A stretch of 64,000 nt of DNA from Thermohalobaculum sp965263335. Its GTDB lineage: Bacteria > Pseudomonadota > Alphaproteobacteria > Rhodobacterales > Rhodobacteraceae. The stretch covers positions 2,976,001 through 3,040,000 of the forward strand of contig CBDHHE010000001.1 in assembly GCA_965263335.1 (NCBI GenBank), read 5' to 3'. Shown in pieces: positions 36,383 through 45,442 of the stretch; the stretch's first letter is position 1, and every line of letters starts with the position of its first letter. Position numbers and translations under genes: made by a program. Under the pieces are notes generated by a model. The model did no database searches. It was not told where the DNA came from and saw nothing but the letters and a program-made list of their open reading frames with translations.

Positions 36383-37879
36383 CTAGCGCGACACGTTGTC
36401 TGCGACCTGGATTGCGGCATCTGCGATACCGTCGCCGGCCACACGGGTTCTCTGCCCGTCCAGCAACCAGTACAGAAGATTGTCCGCAAACACCGGGTTC
36501 TTCGTCAACTCGACATGCTCATCCGGCAGGAGCAACACCGTTCGGTAGCGGATTCTGGCATTGCGACGCTGGGTTCGGGCGCTGCCCTGTCGCTCGTCCA
36601 TCAGTGCACTGGCACGCAGCACGATGCCGTCGCCCTCTTCGTAGGTGCCTTCGCCCACCTCGCCCGTCTCGCTGTCGACGATCAGACTGGCGGGCGTATC
36701 GAGACCTGTGCCGACGACGAGGAACAGATCGGTCGCGCGCGGTGTCACCGGGCGGTCCATGGCGCGGTGAAACTGCTCGGCCCGGCTCAGAAGTTGCCTC
36801 AGATGCGCCTTGGCGCGACGCCTGCGCTCGACGGGGTCGCTGATCTCGGGAAGCAGCTGCTGCAGATAGATGTCGGCGTCCTGAGCCAGCAGGCCCCAGC
36901 CGAACCGGTCCCAAAGCTCGACATCGTAGAGCGAGCCGACCGCCGCACCGTCCACGCTGTCGAAGAGCGCGCGCGAATGCCGGTCACGCGGCATGAGCTG
37001 GTAGATCGAGTGGTGCGTACTCAGCAGAGCCGCCGGATAGGTCGGCAGAAGCGGCCCCAGCGACTTGCCGTTGACCAGGTTCTCGAAGGCCGAGATCGAG
37101 CCCAGGTTCGGCGGCGCGATGAACACCGCACAGGCGATGCGCTTCGCGCCGGCCCAGGTCAGCTCCGGCAGAGATCCGTCCGCCGGCAGTTCCTGATCGC
37201 CGTACATCAGGTAGTAGCGCAGCACCAGCGAGCCCATCGAGTGGGCGACCACGTCGAAGCGGATCGCCTCGGGCTTCGGTGCGCTGCCGTAGCGTTGCGT
37301 TCTCACATCGGAGACCTGCTGCGCCTTGCGCTCGATGAAGTCGTGCAGCTCTCGAGCCGCCTCGACGATGTCGCGCCGCCAGTCGTAGGGAAACTCGAAC
37401 GAGCCCGGATTGCGTCCCAGCCGCTCGAGCTCTTCTTGCCGCGTCAGCGAAAACTCGAAACCGCCCGCGTTCAGCGACTTGACGATACCGTCGTAGATTT
37501 CCTCCTCGACGACCGCGCCCAGAAACGATGCGTTCGCCTTGCGCAGGACACCCGCCGGGCGGATGCCGTCGCGCAGCACCGACAGCGGCCGCGTGCCGTC
37601 GCCGATCGGAAGGGCGATCATCCGGGCGCCTTCGGGATCGTCGGGATCCGCTGAAAGATCGTCCGGACCGCCCCACAGGAACGGACCGTCGCGCCCGGTG
37701 CGCAATCGCGACCCGAGCGTGCCCGGAATGGTGATGATCGGGCGCCGGAAGGCCGGGTCGATTTCAGCGGTGTACTCGTAGATGGCGCGCAGGTTGGGCA
37801 GACTCGGCTGAACGCTGCAGGCGCCCAGCGCACCAAACAGCGCAAGTGCCACGGGCACCGACCGTCCTATCGCGCGCAT
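36383..37879 (-). CDS. LCAT/lipase-like alpha/beta-hydrolase lipoprotein
   Basis: A 498-aa lipoprotein precursor: signal with lipobox LGAC (Cys at about 20), then an alpha/beta-hydrolase resembling lecithin:cholesterol acyltransferase-like enzymes. Visible are PIITIPGTLGSRL near the N-terminus, FPYDWRRDI, and the nucleophile elbow DVVAHSMGSLVLRYYL (G-x-S-x-G variant AHSMG). ATG 37879 is chosen because it starts a proper signal peptide. Substrate is probably a lipid or ester; not shown by the sequence. Confidence 0.75.
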   Translation of the reverse strand: MRAIGRSVPVALALFGALGACSVQPSLPNLRAIYEYTAEIDPAFRRPIITIPGTLGSRLRTGRDGPFLWGGPDDLSADPDDPEGARMIALPIGDGTRPLSVLRDGIRPAGVLRKANASFLGAVVEEEIYDGIVKSLNAGGFEFSLTRQEELERLGRNPGSFEFPYDWRRDIVEAARELHDFIERKAQQVSDVRTQRYGSAPKPEAIRFDVVAHSMGSLVLRYYLMYGDQELPADGSLPELTWAGAKRIACAVFIAPPNLGSISAFENLVNGKSLGPLLPTYPAALLSTHHSIYQLMPRDRHSRALFDSVDGAAVGSLYDVELWDRFGWGLLAQDADIYLQQLLPEISDPVERRRRAKAHLRQLLSRAEQFHRAMDRPVTPRATDLFLVVGTGLDTPASLIVDSETGEVGEGTYEEGDGIVLRASALMDERQGSARTQRRNARIRYRTVLLLPDEHVELTKNPVFADNLLYWLLDGQRTRVAGDGIADAAIQVADNVSR

Positions 37880-37996
37880 GTCACCCAAAGGTGCCCTCCT
37901 CCCAGCCTGGCGCCTTGTTGACCTTGCAAGATAGCGTCTGTGCGCTGCCGCCGCCATTCCCGACTTCGCAATTGTGAACCGGGGACAGAGGCGTGC

Positions 37997-38374
37997 CTAG
38001 AGGCCCTCCTCGGCAAGCACCCGCTTGGCGACACGGAAGCACGACACCCCCGCCGGTACGCCGCAATAGATCGAGATCACATGCAGCAACGCGCGCAGCT
38101 CTTCCTTGCTCACGCCGTTGTGGATCGCACCACGGAAGTGGAGCTCGAACTCCTCCATGCGGTTCAGGGCGGCCAGCATCGGCAGATTGACCATCGAGCG
38201 TGTCTTCGGGTCGAGCGTTTCGTCGCCCCAGCCGAACCCCCAGCACCAGGACGTCATCGCCTCCTGAAACGGCTTGTTGAATTCGTCCGCGCCTTCGAAG
38301 ACCTTGTCGACATACTCCGCGCCGAGTGTGCCCTTGCGTTTTGCCAGACCCGTCTCGAACAGATCGCCATCCAT
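37997..38374 (-). CDS. Carboxymuconolactone decarboxylase-family protein
   Basis: A 125-aa all-helical protein with the family pattern WGDETLDPKTRSMVNLPMLA, FELHFRGAIHNGVSKEELRA and LLHVISIYCGVPAGVSCFRV. True gamma-carboxymuconolactone decarboxylases (aromatic degradation) and AhpD-like proteins share it. The single Cys in IYCGVP with no CxxC argues against an AhpD-type peroxidase reductase. ATG 38374 follows GGGAGAA. No other aromatic-degradation gene is in the window. Confidence 0.85.
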   Translation of the reverse strand: MDGDLFETGLAKRKGTLGAEYVDKVFEGADEFNKPFQEAMTSWCWGFGWGDETLDPKTRSMVNLPMLAALNRMEEFELHFRGAIHNGVSKEELRALLHVISIYCGVPAGVSCFRVAKRVLAEEGL

Positions 38375-38496
38375 GTGATTTCTCCCGTTTTCGCACGCCA
38401 CCGACATCATGTGCCGCTCTGAGGTTTGACAGAGCCAGTGCGCCAGACAAGCGTCAACCGTCACTGGCCAGTCCCCTGCCTCCGGGAGATCAGAAG

Positions 38497-39495
38497 ATGT
38501 CCGCGATCGCAAGCGCCACGCGCAACGCCCTCGGCTCGATCGGGCTTGTGGTCGCCGCGATGGCGGCGTTCGCCTTGCAGGACATCGTCGTCAAACTGGT
38601 GTCGGACGAGGTCTCGCTCTGGCAGCTGATGCTCGTGCGCTCCACAGCGACCCTGGGCCTGATGGTCGGGATCATCGCCGCCATGGGGTGGGGCACGCAG
38701 CTCGTCCCGAAGCACTGGACATGGCCGATCATCCGCGCCGTCTTCATGTGTGGCGCCTATCTCTTCTTCTACGCAGCGCTGCCCTTTCTGACCGTCAGCG
38801 TCGCGGCCGCGACCTTCTTCACGGGTCCTCTGATCATCACGCTTCTGGCGGCCCTGATGCTGGGGGAGCCGATCGGCCCGAGGCGCATCCTTGCCGTGAT
38901 CATCGGGTTTGCCGGCGTCCTCGTGATCATCCGCCCCGGCGCAGGCGAATGGCATGTCGCTGCCTTTCTGCCGCTTGGGGCGGCCCTTTGCTATGCGTTC
39001 GGCACCGTCATCACGCGATGGCGTTGCCGCGACGAGCCGAACTTCGCGCTCTCGATGGTGCACAATCTCGTCTACGCCAATATCGGCATGCTCGGAGTTC
39101 TGTTGCTGCCCCTGGCGCCGCTCTCGGAGGAGACCGCACGCACACTGCCGTTCCTGGCCGGCGCCTGGCTGACACCGACCGCCTTGGCCGTGACATTGAT
39201 GCTGGCGACCGCCGCGACCCATCTCGTCGGTGTGCTCTGCATCGTGCGCGCGTATCAGGGCGAGGACGCCTCGGTGGTGGCGCCGTTCGAGTACACCTAT
39301 CTCGCGATCATCCCGGTTCTGGAGTTTCTGATCTGGCAGACCCTGCCCGACACCTGGACACTCACGGGGATGGCTCTGATCACGGCTGCAGGTGTCTTTG
39401 TCGCCTGGCGTGAAGGCCGACCGGTGCGCCCGCGCGTGCACACGCAGGGCGAGGATCCGTGGACACCGGACACGGCAGATGGCAAAGACCGCTGA
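38497..39495 (+). CDS. EamA/DMT-family transporter
   Basis: A 332-aa membrane protein with ten predicted TM segments and two EamA repeats (GLVVAAMAAFALQDIVVKLV at the start; AVFMCGAYLFFYAALPFLTV; FLPLGAALCYAFGTVITRW). Exporter of unknown small metabolites. The ATG at 38497 is preceded by GGGAGATCAGAAG. Its stop overlaps the glycerate kinase ATG by one base (TGATG). Confidence 0.85.
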   Translation: MSAIASATRNALGSIGLVVAAMAAFALQDIVVKLVSDEVSLWQLMLVRSTATLGLMVGIIAAMGWGTQLVPKHWTWPIIRAVFMCGAYLFFYAALPFLTVSVAAATFFTGPLIITLLAALMLGEPIGPRRILAVIIGFAGVLVIIRPGAGEWHVAAFLPLGAALCYAFGTVITRWRCRDEPNFALSMVHNLVYANIGMLGVLLLPLAPLSEETARTLPFLAGAWLTPTALAVTLMLATAATHLVGVLCIVRAYQGEDASVVAPFEYTYLAIIPVLEFLIWQTLPDTWTLTGMALITAAGVFVAWREGRPVRPRVHTQGEDPWTPDTADGKDR

Positions 39496-40748
39496 TGATG
39501 GATCCGCGCAGCTTTCTCCGCTCCCTGTTCGACGCCGCCGTGGCCGCCGCCGACCCGATGCTGGCGGTGCCCGCCCATTTGCCCGAACGCCCGAAGGGGC
39601 GCACGGTTGTGATCGGCGCGGGGAAGGCCTCGGCCCGCATGGCCGAGGCGCTGGAGGCGGCGTGGGACGGCCCGCTTTCGGGGCTCGTCATCACGCGCTA
39701 CGGATATGCACGCCCGTGCCGGCAGATCGAGATCGTCGAGGCGGCGCACCCGGTTCCCGACGAAGCCGGTGCCGCGGCCGCCCTTCGTGTGCTCGACACC
39801 GTTGCGGGCCTGACGCCGGACGATCTGGTGATCGCGCTGATTTCCGGCGGCGGATCGGCGCTGATGACGCTGCCCGCGGGCGAGATCACGCTGGCCGAGA
39901 AGCAGGAGGTCAATCGCGCCCTTCTCGCCTCGGGCGCCACGATCGGCGACATGAACGTGGTGCGAAAGCATCTCTCGGGGATTAAGGGCGGCCGGTTGGC
40001 TGCGGCCTGTCATCCCGCCAGGCTGGTCAGCCTGATGATCTCGGATGTGCCGGGCGATGATCCGGGCACGATCGCCTCAGGCCCGACGATCGGCGAAAAC
40101 TCGGCACCAGCGGACGCTCGCGCGATCCTGTCGCGCTTCGGGATCGATCCGCCCGCGTCGGTCTCGAGACATCTCGCCGGTCCGGGGGATTGCCCGAAAC
40201 CCGACGATCCCCGGCTGGCCCGGACGCAGAACTGCATCATCTCGGCGCCACAGATGTCGCTCGAGGCCGCAGCCGAGGTGGCGCGCGCCGCTGGGATCAC
40301 GCCGATGATCCTAGGAGACAGTCTCGAGGGCGAGGCGCGGGATGTCGGGATTGTCCACGCCGGCATCGCCCAACAGGTGCTCCGGCACGGACAGCCGGTG
40401 GCGCGGCCCGTGGTGTTGCTTTCAGGCGGCGAGACGACCGTGACCTTGCGGGGCGACGGGCGTGGCGGGCGCAATGTCGAGTTTCTGCTGTCGCTCGCGG
40501 TGGCCCTCGACGGGGCCGGAGTGCACGCGCTTGCAGGCGACACCGACGGCGTCGATGGCGCAGAGGAGGTCGCAGGCGCCCTTATCGGCCCGGACACACT
40601 CGCCCGGGCGCGCAGCGCGGGCCTCGATCCGGTCGCCGAATTGCAGCGCAACAACGCCCATGGCTTCTTCGAGACACTCGGCGATCAGGTGATCACCGGC
40701 CCGACCCTGACAAATGTGAACGACTTCCGCGCGCTCCTGATCCCCTGA
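39495..40748 (+). CDS. gckA: Glycerate 2-kinase (MOFRL family)
   Basis: Phosphorylates D-glycerate to 2-phosphoglycerate with ATP, feeding glycolysis or the serine cycle; family once called hydroxypyruvate reductase TtuD. The 417-aa product shows VVIGAGKASARMAEALE, LVIALISGGGSALMTLPA, DMNVVRKHLSGIKGGRLA, ISDVPGDDPGTIASGPT and the MOFRL C-terminus LLSGGETTVTLRGDGRGG and ALAGDTDGVDGA. Two ATGs are adjacent (39495 and 39498). Coupled to the EamA transporter. Confidence 0.9.
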   Translation: MMDPRSFLRSLFDAAVAAADPMLAVPAHLPERPKGRTVVIGAGKASARMAEALEAAWDGPLSGLVITRYGYARPCRQIEIVEAAHPVPDEAGAAAALRVLDTVAGLTPDDLVIALISGGGSALMTLPAGEITLAEKQEVNRALLASGATIGDMNVVRKHLSGIKGGRLAAACHPARLVSLMISDVPGDDPGTIASGPTIGENSAPADARAILSRFGIDPPASVSRHLAGPGDCPKPDDPRLARTQNCIISAPQMSLEAAAEVARAAGITPMILGDSLEGEARDVGIVHAGIAQQVLRHGQPVARPVVLLSGGETTVTLRGDGRGGRNVEFLLSLAVALDGAGVHALAGDTDGVDGAEEVAGALIGPDTLARARSAGLDPVAELQRNNAHGFFETLGDQVITGPTLTNVNDFRALLIP

Positions 40749-40752
40749 GCGC

Positions 40753-41379
40753 TCAGCCCCGCGTGACCGGCTTCAGGCTCAGCAGCACCGCGGCGAGGAT
40801 CATGAACCCACCCCCCGCCCGCTCGATCCAGACACGCGCCGCCCCCCGGAACCGGGCGGCGATCCAGCCAGCACCTGCGCCATAGGCTGACAGGAAGAGC
40901 CCGTCCATCACCAGATAGCTGACCGACAGGATCAGGAACTGCGGCCAGAACGAGCTGTCGGCCACGATGAACTGCGGGAACAGTGCCGCAAAGAAAACCA
41001 CCGCCTTGGGGTTCGCGGCCGAGGTCAGGAAACCCTGCCACCACAGGCTGGACAGAGGCACGCGCGGCCCGCCGGCGGCCTGCGGCGCATCGTCCCTGGC
41101 ACGCAGGATCATCCGCGCACCGAGCCAGACCAGATAGGCGCAGCCCGCCCATTTCACGATCCCCAGCGCCGTGGCCGAGGCGGCCAGCACCGCCGCCAGC
41201 CCCAGCCCCGCCGCCAGCATCTGCAGCGCGTTGGCCGTCAGGTCGCCCGCCGCCGTCGCCAGCGCGCGGCGAAATCCGTGCGTCCCGCTGTTCGACAGCA
41301 TCAGAAGCTGACTCGGCCCCGGTGTGCTCATCAGCGCGAGCACGGTTGCGAGGTAGAGCGTCCAGGTCTCGAACGTCAT
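40753..41379 (-). CDS. LysE/RhtB-family exporter
   Basis: A 208-aa membrane protein with six TM segments. Typical features are PGPSQLLMLSNSGTHGFRRA, ATAAGDLTANALQMLAAGLG and VKWAGCAYLVWLGARMILRA, then the NPKAVVFFAALFPQFI motif. Exports amino acids or small metabolites. It follows the thiamine-diphosphate gene with a 10-base gap, so probably one operon. Convergent with glycerate kinase. Confidence 0.9.
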   Translation of the reverse strand: MTFETWTLYLATVLALMSTPGPSQLLMLSNSGTHGFRRALATAAGDLTANALQMLAAGLGLAAVLAASATALGIVKWAGCAYLVWLGARMILRARDDAPQAAGGPRVPLSSLWWQGFLTSAANPKAVVFFAALFPQFIVADSSFWPQFLILSVSYLVMDGLFLSAYGAGAGWIAARFRGAARVWIERAGGGFMILAAVLLSLKPVTRG

Positions 41380-41389
41380 GGCGCCCTCC

Positions 41390-42985
41390 TCAGATCAGCC
41401 CGTCATAGGAACGACGCGGGATCTCCACCTCGATCAGGGTGAACCGCTCGCGGGCCAGCGCATCTTCCAGCGCCGGACCGGCCTCGCCGGCTCCCTGCAC
41501 CGTAACACCCTCGCCTCCGAACAGCTTCGCGAGTCCCGCGAAGTCTGTACGATCGAAGTCCACGCCGGCATTCTGCAGACCGGTGCGCCGCTGCTTGAGC
41601 TCGATCAGCGCGAGGCTGCGGTCGACGAACACCACCACCACAAGCGGCAAACCGAGATCGCGCAGGGTCGCCAGCTCCCCCAGTGTCATTTCCAGCCCTG
41701 CATCACCGGTGAAGGCCACGACAGGCGCTTCCGGGCGGGCATGCTTGAAGCCCATGGCCAGCGGCAGAGCGCAACCCATGGTGCACAGCCCGGTTGACTG
41801 CAGCACGCCACGCGGATGCATGGCCCGCCATTGCTGCGACAGCAGGATCCGGTGCGCACCGGAGTCGATCGTGATCGTGACTTCCCGCGGCGCCACGGCC
41901 AGCATCTCCGCGATGGCCTGATCCGGCCCCCAGGCGCCCTGCGCCGAAAAGGCTTCCCTGTGGGCATCCCGCATTCCCGTCCATGCGCCATCCGGCCAGA
42001 CCGGGCGGGCATCGCCATCGAGCGCCTCAAGTCCCGCCGCAACCGAACACACCCAGCTGTGCGCCGCATGGTGCATGTCGTGGTCGTTCGGCGCGTGGGC
42101 GAACTCGATCACCTTCGCGGGATCCCATGGCGCCTGCCAGCCCGTGCGCATCTCGATCGGATCGTAACCCGCGGCGATGATGCAGTCGGCCGCCTCGAAG
42201 ATCGGCAGCACCACCTTGTCCGCCTTGGGCGAGAGCCCGTGCCCCCCGAGGCTGAGCGGATGATCCTCGGGCAGAACCCCTTTGGCCTTGTAGGTGGTGA
42301 GCAACGGTATCTGATGGCGCTCGACGAAGCTGCGCACGGCGTCGGCACCACCCGGTTCGTTCAGCACATCGAGCCCTGCCATCATCACCGGGCGTTCGGC
42401 CGCGGAGAAGAGCGCACGCGCCGCCGCCAGTGCGACACCGGCCGGTGCTGCAGGCAGAAGCGGCCCGTGACGCCAGGCCCGCGGCGATGGCTGTTCGGCA
42501 TCGGCGACACGGATCGGCAGATCGATGTGCACCGGACCGGGCCGGCCGGCCAGCGAGATACCAATCGCCTTGTCGACCATCACGTCGACTGCCCCCTGCT
42601 GGGCCACGAACGACGCCTTGCAGACATGGGACATGACACCCGAGTGATCGAAGACCTGATGATTGTAGCTGAGCGCGTCTCCGGCATCGACGCACCCCGA
42701 CAGCACGATCAGGGGCACGCGGTCCTGCTCGGCATTGGCGACGACATTGAACGCATTGGCCAGCCCGGGCCCGACGGTCGCCACCAGAACTCCTGGCGCG
42801 CCGGTCGCATGCCATGTGCCCTCGGCCATGAAGCCTGCGGCATTTTCATGTTTCGTCAACACAAAGCGGATACCCGCGCGTTCCAAAGCGTCGATCAGGG
42901 TCAGCACCTCGCCCCCGGGTATGCCGAAGGCGGTGCGACACCCGGCGGCGGCTAGGCGGGCGGCGATGATGTCGGCTGCATTCAT
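41390..42985 (-). CDS. Thiamine-diphosphate-dependent decarboxylase/synthase-like enzyme
   Basis: A 531-aa three-domain thiamine-diphosphate enzyme: N-terminal TAFGIPGGEVLTLIDALERA and KHENAAGFMAEGTWHATGAP (catalytic Glu), central LMMAGLD-like NAD/FAD-fold remnant domain, and the C-terminal binding motif VAFTGDAGLEMTLGELATL followed by LVVVVFVDRSLALIELKQ. Similar to acetolactate synthase, oxalyl-CoA and benzoylformate decarboxylase families; the exact reaction cannot be read. Likely co-transcribed with the LysE exporter. Confidence 0.8.
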   Translation of the reverse strand: MNAADIIAARLAAAGCRTAFGIPGGEVLTLIDALERAGIRFVLTKHENAAGFMAEGTWHATGAPGVLVATVGPGLANAFNVVANAEQDRVPLIVLSGCVDAGDALSYNHQVFDHSGVMSHVCKASFVAQQGAVDVMVDKAIGISLAGRPGPVHIDLPIRVADAEQPSPRAWRHGPLLPAAPAGVALAAARALFSAAERPVMMAGLDVLNEPGGADAVRSFVERHQIPLLTTYKAKGVLPEDHPLSLGGHGLSPKADKVVLPIFEAADCIIAAGYDPIEMRTGWQAPWDPAKVIEFAHAPNDHDMHHAAHSWVCSVAAGLEALDGDARPVWPDGAWTGMRDAHREAFSAQGAWGPDQAIAEMLAVAPREVTITIDSGAHRILLSQQWRAMHPRGVLQSTGLCTMGCALPLAMGFKHARPEAPVVAFTGDAGLEMTLGELATLRDLGLPLVVVVFVDRSLALIELKQRRTGLQNAGVDFDRTDFAGLAKLFGGEGVTVQGAGEAGPALEDALARERFTLIEVEIPRRSYDGLI

Positions 42986-43120
42986 GTGTGAGGTCTCCCG
43001 GCTCGGCTCGCAGCCTTCTGGGTGGCGCGCCGCGAGTTGTCAAACCCAAGCTGCGGGCTCTGCCTTGATCTTGCACCCGTGGCATCCATCCTTTGCCGAA
43101 AGGCTGCTGGAGGGATCGCG

Positions 43121-43549
43121 ATGAAAATTCAACCAACTGCCGCCGCGGCCACGCTGCTTGTCCTGCTGATCGGGGCGCTGCCGCAGACCGGCGCCGCGAA
43201 CGAAGATGCCGAGCGCTACGCCGCCGCCGAGGAAGCGATCCGTGGCTTCCGCGAACAGACCTTCCTGATCACGGACTGCGAAGCGCGCTTTGCAGCGTTC
43301 TGGCGAGCCTATCGTGCCGAGGGCGACCGGTCGCTGGTCTACGAGACCGATCCGCTTGGCGAGCGTGTCTACTTCGGCTTCGGCAATCCTGCTGGCGAGC
43401 CGCTGCTCGAAGACGCCCGGGCCGCGTGCTACGAGCAGACGGGCGGCCAGGCGAGCATGGTCCTGCGCGTGCTGCGCGACCGTGCGCTCGAGAAGGAACG
43501 CCGTCACCGCCATTTCCGACATGCCGAACGGGTCATCGGCGCCTGGTGA
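43121..43549 (+). CDS. Secreted hypothetical protein
   Basis: A 142-aa precursor with a signal peptide (MKIQPTAAAATLLVLLIGAL, likely cleavage after TGA at about 26) and a charged helical mature part with Cys at two sites (DCEARF; AACYEQ), perhaps a disulfide. GGAGGG precedes ATG 43121. No family recognised. Convergent with an AraC-family regulator. Confidence 0.6.
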   Translation: MKIQPTAAAATLLVLLIGALPQTGAANEDAERYAAAEEAIRGFREQTFLITDCEARFAAFWRAYRAEGDRSLVYETDPLGERVYFGFGNPAGEPLLEDARAACYEQTGGQASMVLRVLRDRALEKERRHRHFRHAERVIGAW

Positions 43550-43575
43550 GGGCATGGCGCGCCGCCGAGCCCTCA
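43547..43575. terminator. Possible bidirectional terminator
   Basis: tgagggc and gccctca, seven base pairs with a 15-base loop, including the stop codon of the secreted-protein gene, between convergent genes. No T-run. Confidence 0.3.
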
Positions 43576-43591
43576 TCCAGCGCGGACCCGG

Positions 43592-44419
43592 TCAGCCGAC
43601 CGGGATCCAGATCTCGACAACGCCCCGCCCCGTCGGCACGTCGAACCGCTTGTCATAGACCTCGAAGTCGGCAGCCTTCGCGGGGGTCAGACCCGCATCC
43701 GGCAGCGCCTTGTTCCAGATCGTGTAGACTGTCTTCGGCATATCCGACACGTGTCCGACATGGCGGAACACCGCATATTTGTGCGCCGGGATCGCAAGCG
43801 CCTCCATCCCTTCCGGGAGCGCGCGCGCGGACGACTCGATGCCCGCAACATAGCGGAAGTGCCCCTGCGCGTCGGCATCACAACAGACACCATAGGCTGT
43901 GCCCGGCACGGCATCGGGCACCTCGTCTTCACGGCTGTTGAAGGACTGCCAAAGCGCGGGGATGCGGCCTGCGTCCTCGAAACTGCAGCGGGCGCCGACG
44001 CCCACGACGCGAAAACTTTCACGCTCCCTGATCTCGGGGGCATCGACATCGACGAGAAGATCTTTGCGCATCTCAAACGGCTCCATCAGGCTGAGGGTTT
44101 GCGTCGAACGCTCGGCCCGGATCTGGCTCGGCACCCGCCCGAACAGGGCGGCAAAGGCACGGGTGAAAGCCTCGTGCGAGCCATATTGCGCCGCCAGCGC
44201 GATCGAGAGGATGTCCTCATCCCCCTCCGCCAGCGCGTGCGCCGCGATCGTCAGCCGGCGCGCCCGCACATAGCTCATGGGCGAAAGCCCCGTCGCCGTG
44301 CGGAAGGCGCGCGACAGATGATAGGGGCTGGCGCCCGCAAGCTGCGAGAGCTCGTCGAGCGACAGCGGCCCGTCTAGGCGCATTTCGATCTGCCAGAGAG
44401 CACGGGTCACGATCGTCAT
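43592..44419 (-). CDS. AraC-family regulator with GyrI-like effector domain
   Basis: A 275-aa transcription regulator. The AraC DNA-binding domain is N-terminal (about residues 8–105: LSLDELSQLAGASPYHLSRA, and ILSIALAAQYGSHEAFTRAF) and the C-terminal half is an AraC effector-binding/GyrI-like domain (AYGVCCDADAQGHFRYVAGI, ALAIPAHKYAVFRHVGHVSD). Order is the Rob/SoxS-like arrangement, opposite to AraC itself. Likely binds a small hydrophobic ligand. ATG 44419 is used; the frame is open upstream. Confidence 0.88.
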   Translation of the reverse strand: MTIVTRALWQIEMRLDGPLSLDELSQLAGASPYHLSRAFRTATGLSPMSYVRARRLTIAAHALAEGDEDILSIALAAQYGSHEAFTRAFAALFGRVPSQIRAERSTQTLSLMEPFEMRKDLLVDVDAPEIRERESFRVVGVGARCSFEDAGRIPALWQSFNSREDEVPDAVPGTAYGVCCDADAQGHFRYVAGIESSARALPEGMEALAIPAHKYAVFRHVGHVSDMPKTVYTIWNKALPDAGLTPAKAADFEVYDKRFDVPTGRGVVEIWIPVG

Positions 44420-44597
44420 TCCGGTGTCCAAGGATGTTCGACAGACCCCAGACTGCCCCTTATGCCGCGCGCCCGCTTGACCGGACTTGCGCAATCGCGG
44501 CCACGATCACCTGACTGAAAAGGTTTGAATATGGCCCGTGCATGGATTGCGCATGGCCGGTGCATCGGTCAAGTGACTGGTTTCAAGTGAAAACCGG

Positions 44598-45137
44598 TCA
44601 ATCTCCGTCGAATGCGCAGAGCGCGTGCACATCGATGCCCATGGCGCTGAGCCGCTTGTTGCCGCCAAGGTCGGGCAGGTCGACGACGAAGCCCGCAGCG
44701 GCGATGTCACCACCCAGTTGCTCGATCAGTTTGACCCCGGCCTCGGCGGTGCCGCCCGTGGCGAGAAGATCGTCGATCAGCAACACCCGGTGGCCCGCGA
44801 CAATGGCGTCCACGTGGATCTCCATCTCGGCCTCGCCATACTCGAGCATGTAGCTCACCGAGATGGTCGAGCCGGGCAGCTTTCCCTTTTTCCGGATCGG
44901 CACGAAGGGCAGGCCGAGCTTGTAGGCCACCGCACCGCCGAGAATGAACCCGCGCGCGTCCATGCCGACAACCACGTCCAGCGCTTCGGCCGTGTAGGGA
45001 TTGGCCAGACCGTCGACGGCCAGCCGGAACCCGGTGGGATCATTGAACAGCGTCGTGACGTCACGAAACTGCACGCCGGGGACCGGAAAATCCGGGATCG
45101 TCCGGATATAGTCCTGAACTGTCTTGGTCTCGTGCAT
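44598..45137 (-). CDS. apt: Adenine phosphoribosyltransferase
   Basis: Salvages adenine to AMP with PRPP. The 179-aa product has TIPDFPVPGVQFRDVTTLF, GMDARGFILGGAVAYKLGLP and the PRPP-binding loop RVLLIDDLLATGGTAEAGVK. ATG 45137 is preferred; a GTG 15 bases upstream is in frame. It complements MtnP (about 3.4 kb away), which releases adenine from methylthioadenosine. Confidence 0.95.
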   Translation of the reverse strand: MHETKTVQDYIRTIPDFPVPGVQFRDVTTLFNDPTGFRLAVDGLANPYTAEALDVVVGMDARGFILGGAVAYKLGLPFVPIRKKGKLPGSTISVSYMLEYGEAEMEIHVDAIVAGHRVLLIDDLLATGGTAEAGVKLIEQLGGDIAAAGFVVDLPDLGGNKRLSAMGIDVHALCAFDGD

Positions 45138-45207
45138 CGGAACCGCCCTCACCTGGAACGGTCCCGATCTAAATGTTTTCTGGGTCCGAGGGCAACGCCC
45201 GGCGTTG

Positions 45208-45339
45208 TCAGACGATCTCTCCGAGCACCACCGATTTCAGCGTGGTGTAAAGCGAGCTCGGAATATAGGTGAGGCGCGGACGGTCCCAATCGTGCCGTTG
45301 CAGCACCGGTGACAGAAGTTTTGCAGTGTAAAGTGACAT
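45208..45339 (-). CDS. Possible small protein, 43 aa
   Basis: MSLYTAKLLSPVLQRHDWDR and onward, 43 residues with no known family. The 100 bases upstream (about 45340–45440) are much more AT-rich than the surroundings and look promoter-like. It sits upstream of apt on the same strand. Could instead be an untranslated leader of apt. Confidence 0.35.
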   Translation of the reverse strand: MSLYTAKLLSPVLQRHDWDRPRLTYIPSSLYTTLKSVVLGEIV

Positions 45340-45442
45340 TGATCCAACCCAAAATTGCTTTTTGATGTGCTCACAATAGTGCACGTTTACGTTACGGAAT
45401 GCGACTTGTGTTACATTAGTGAAACAATTTAACGGCTTTGTA

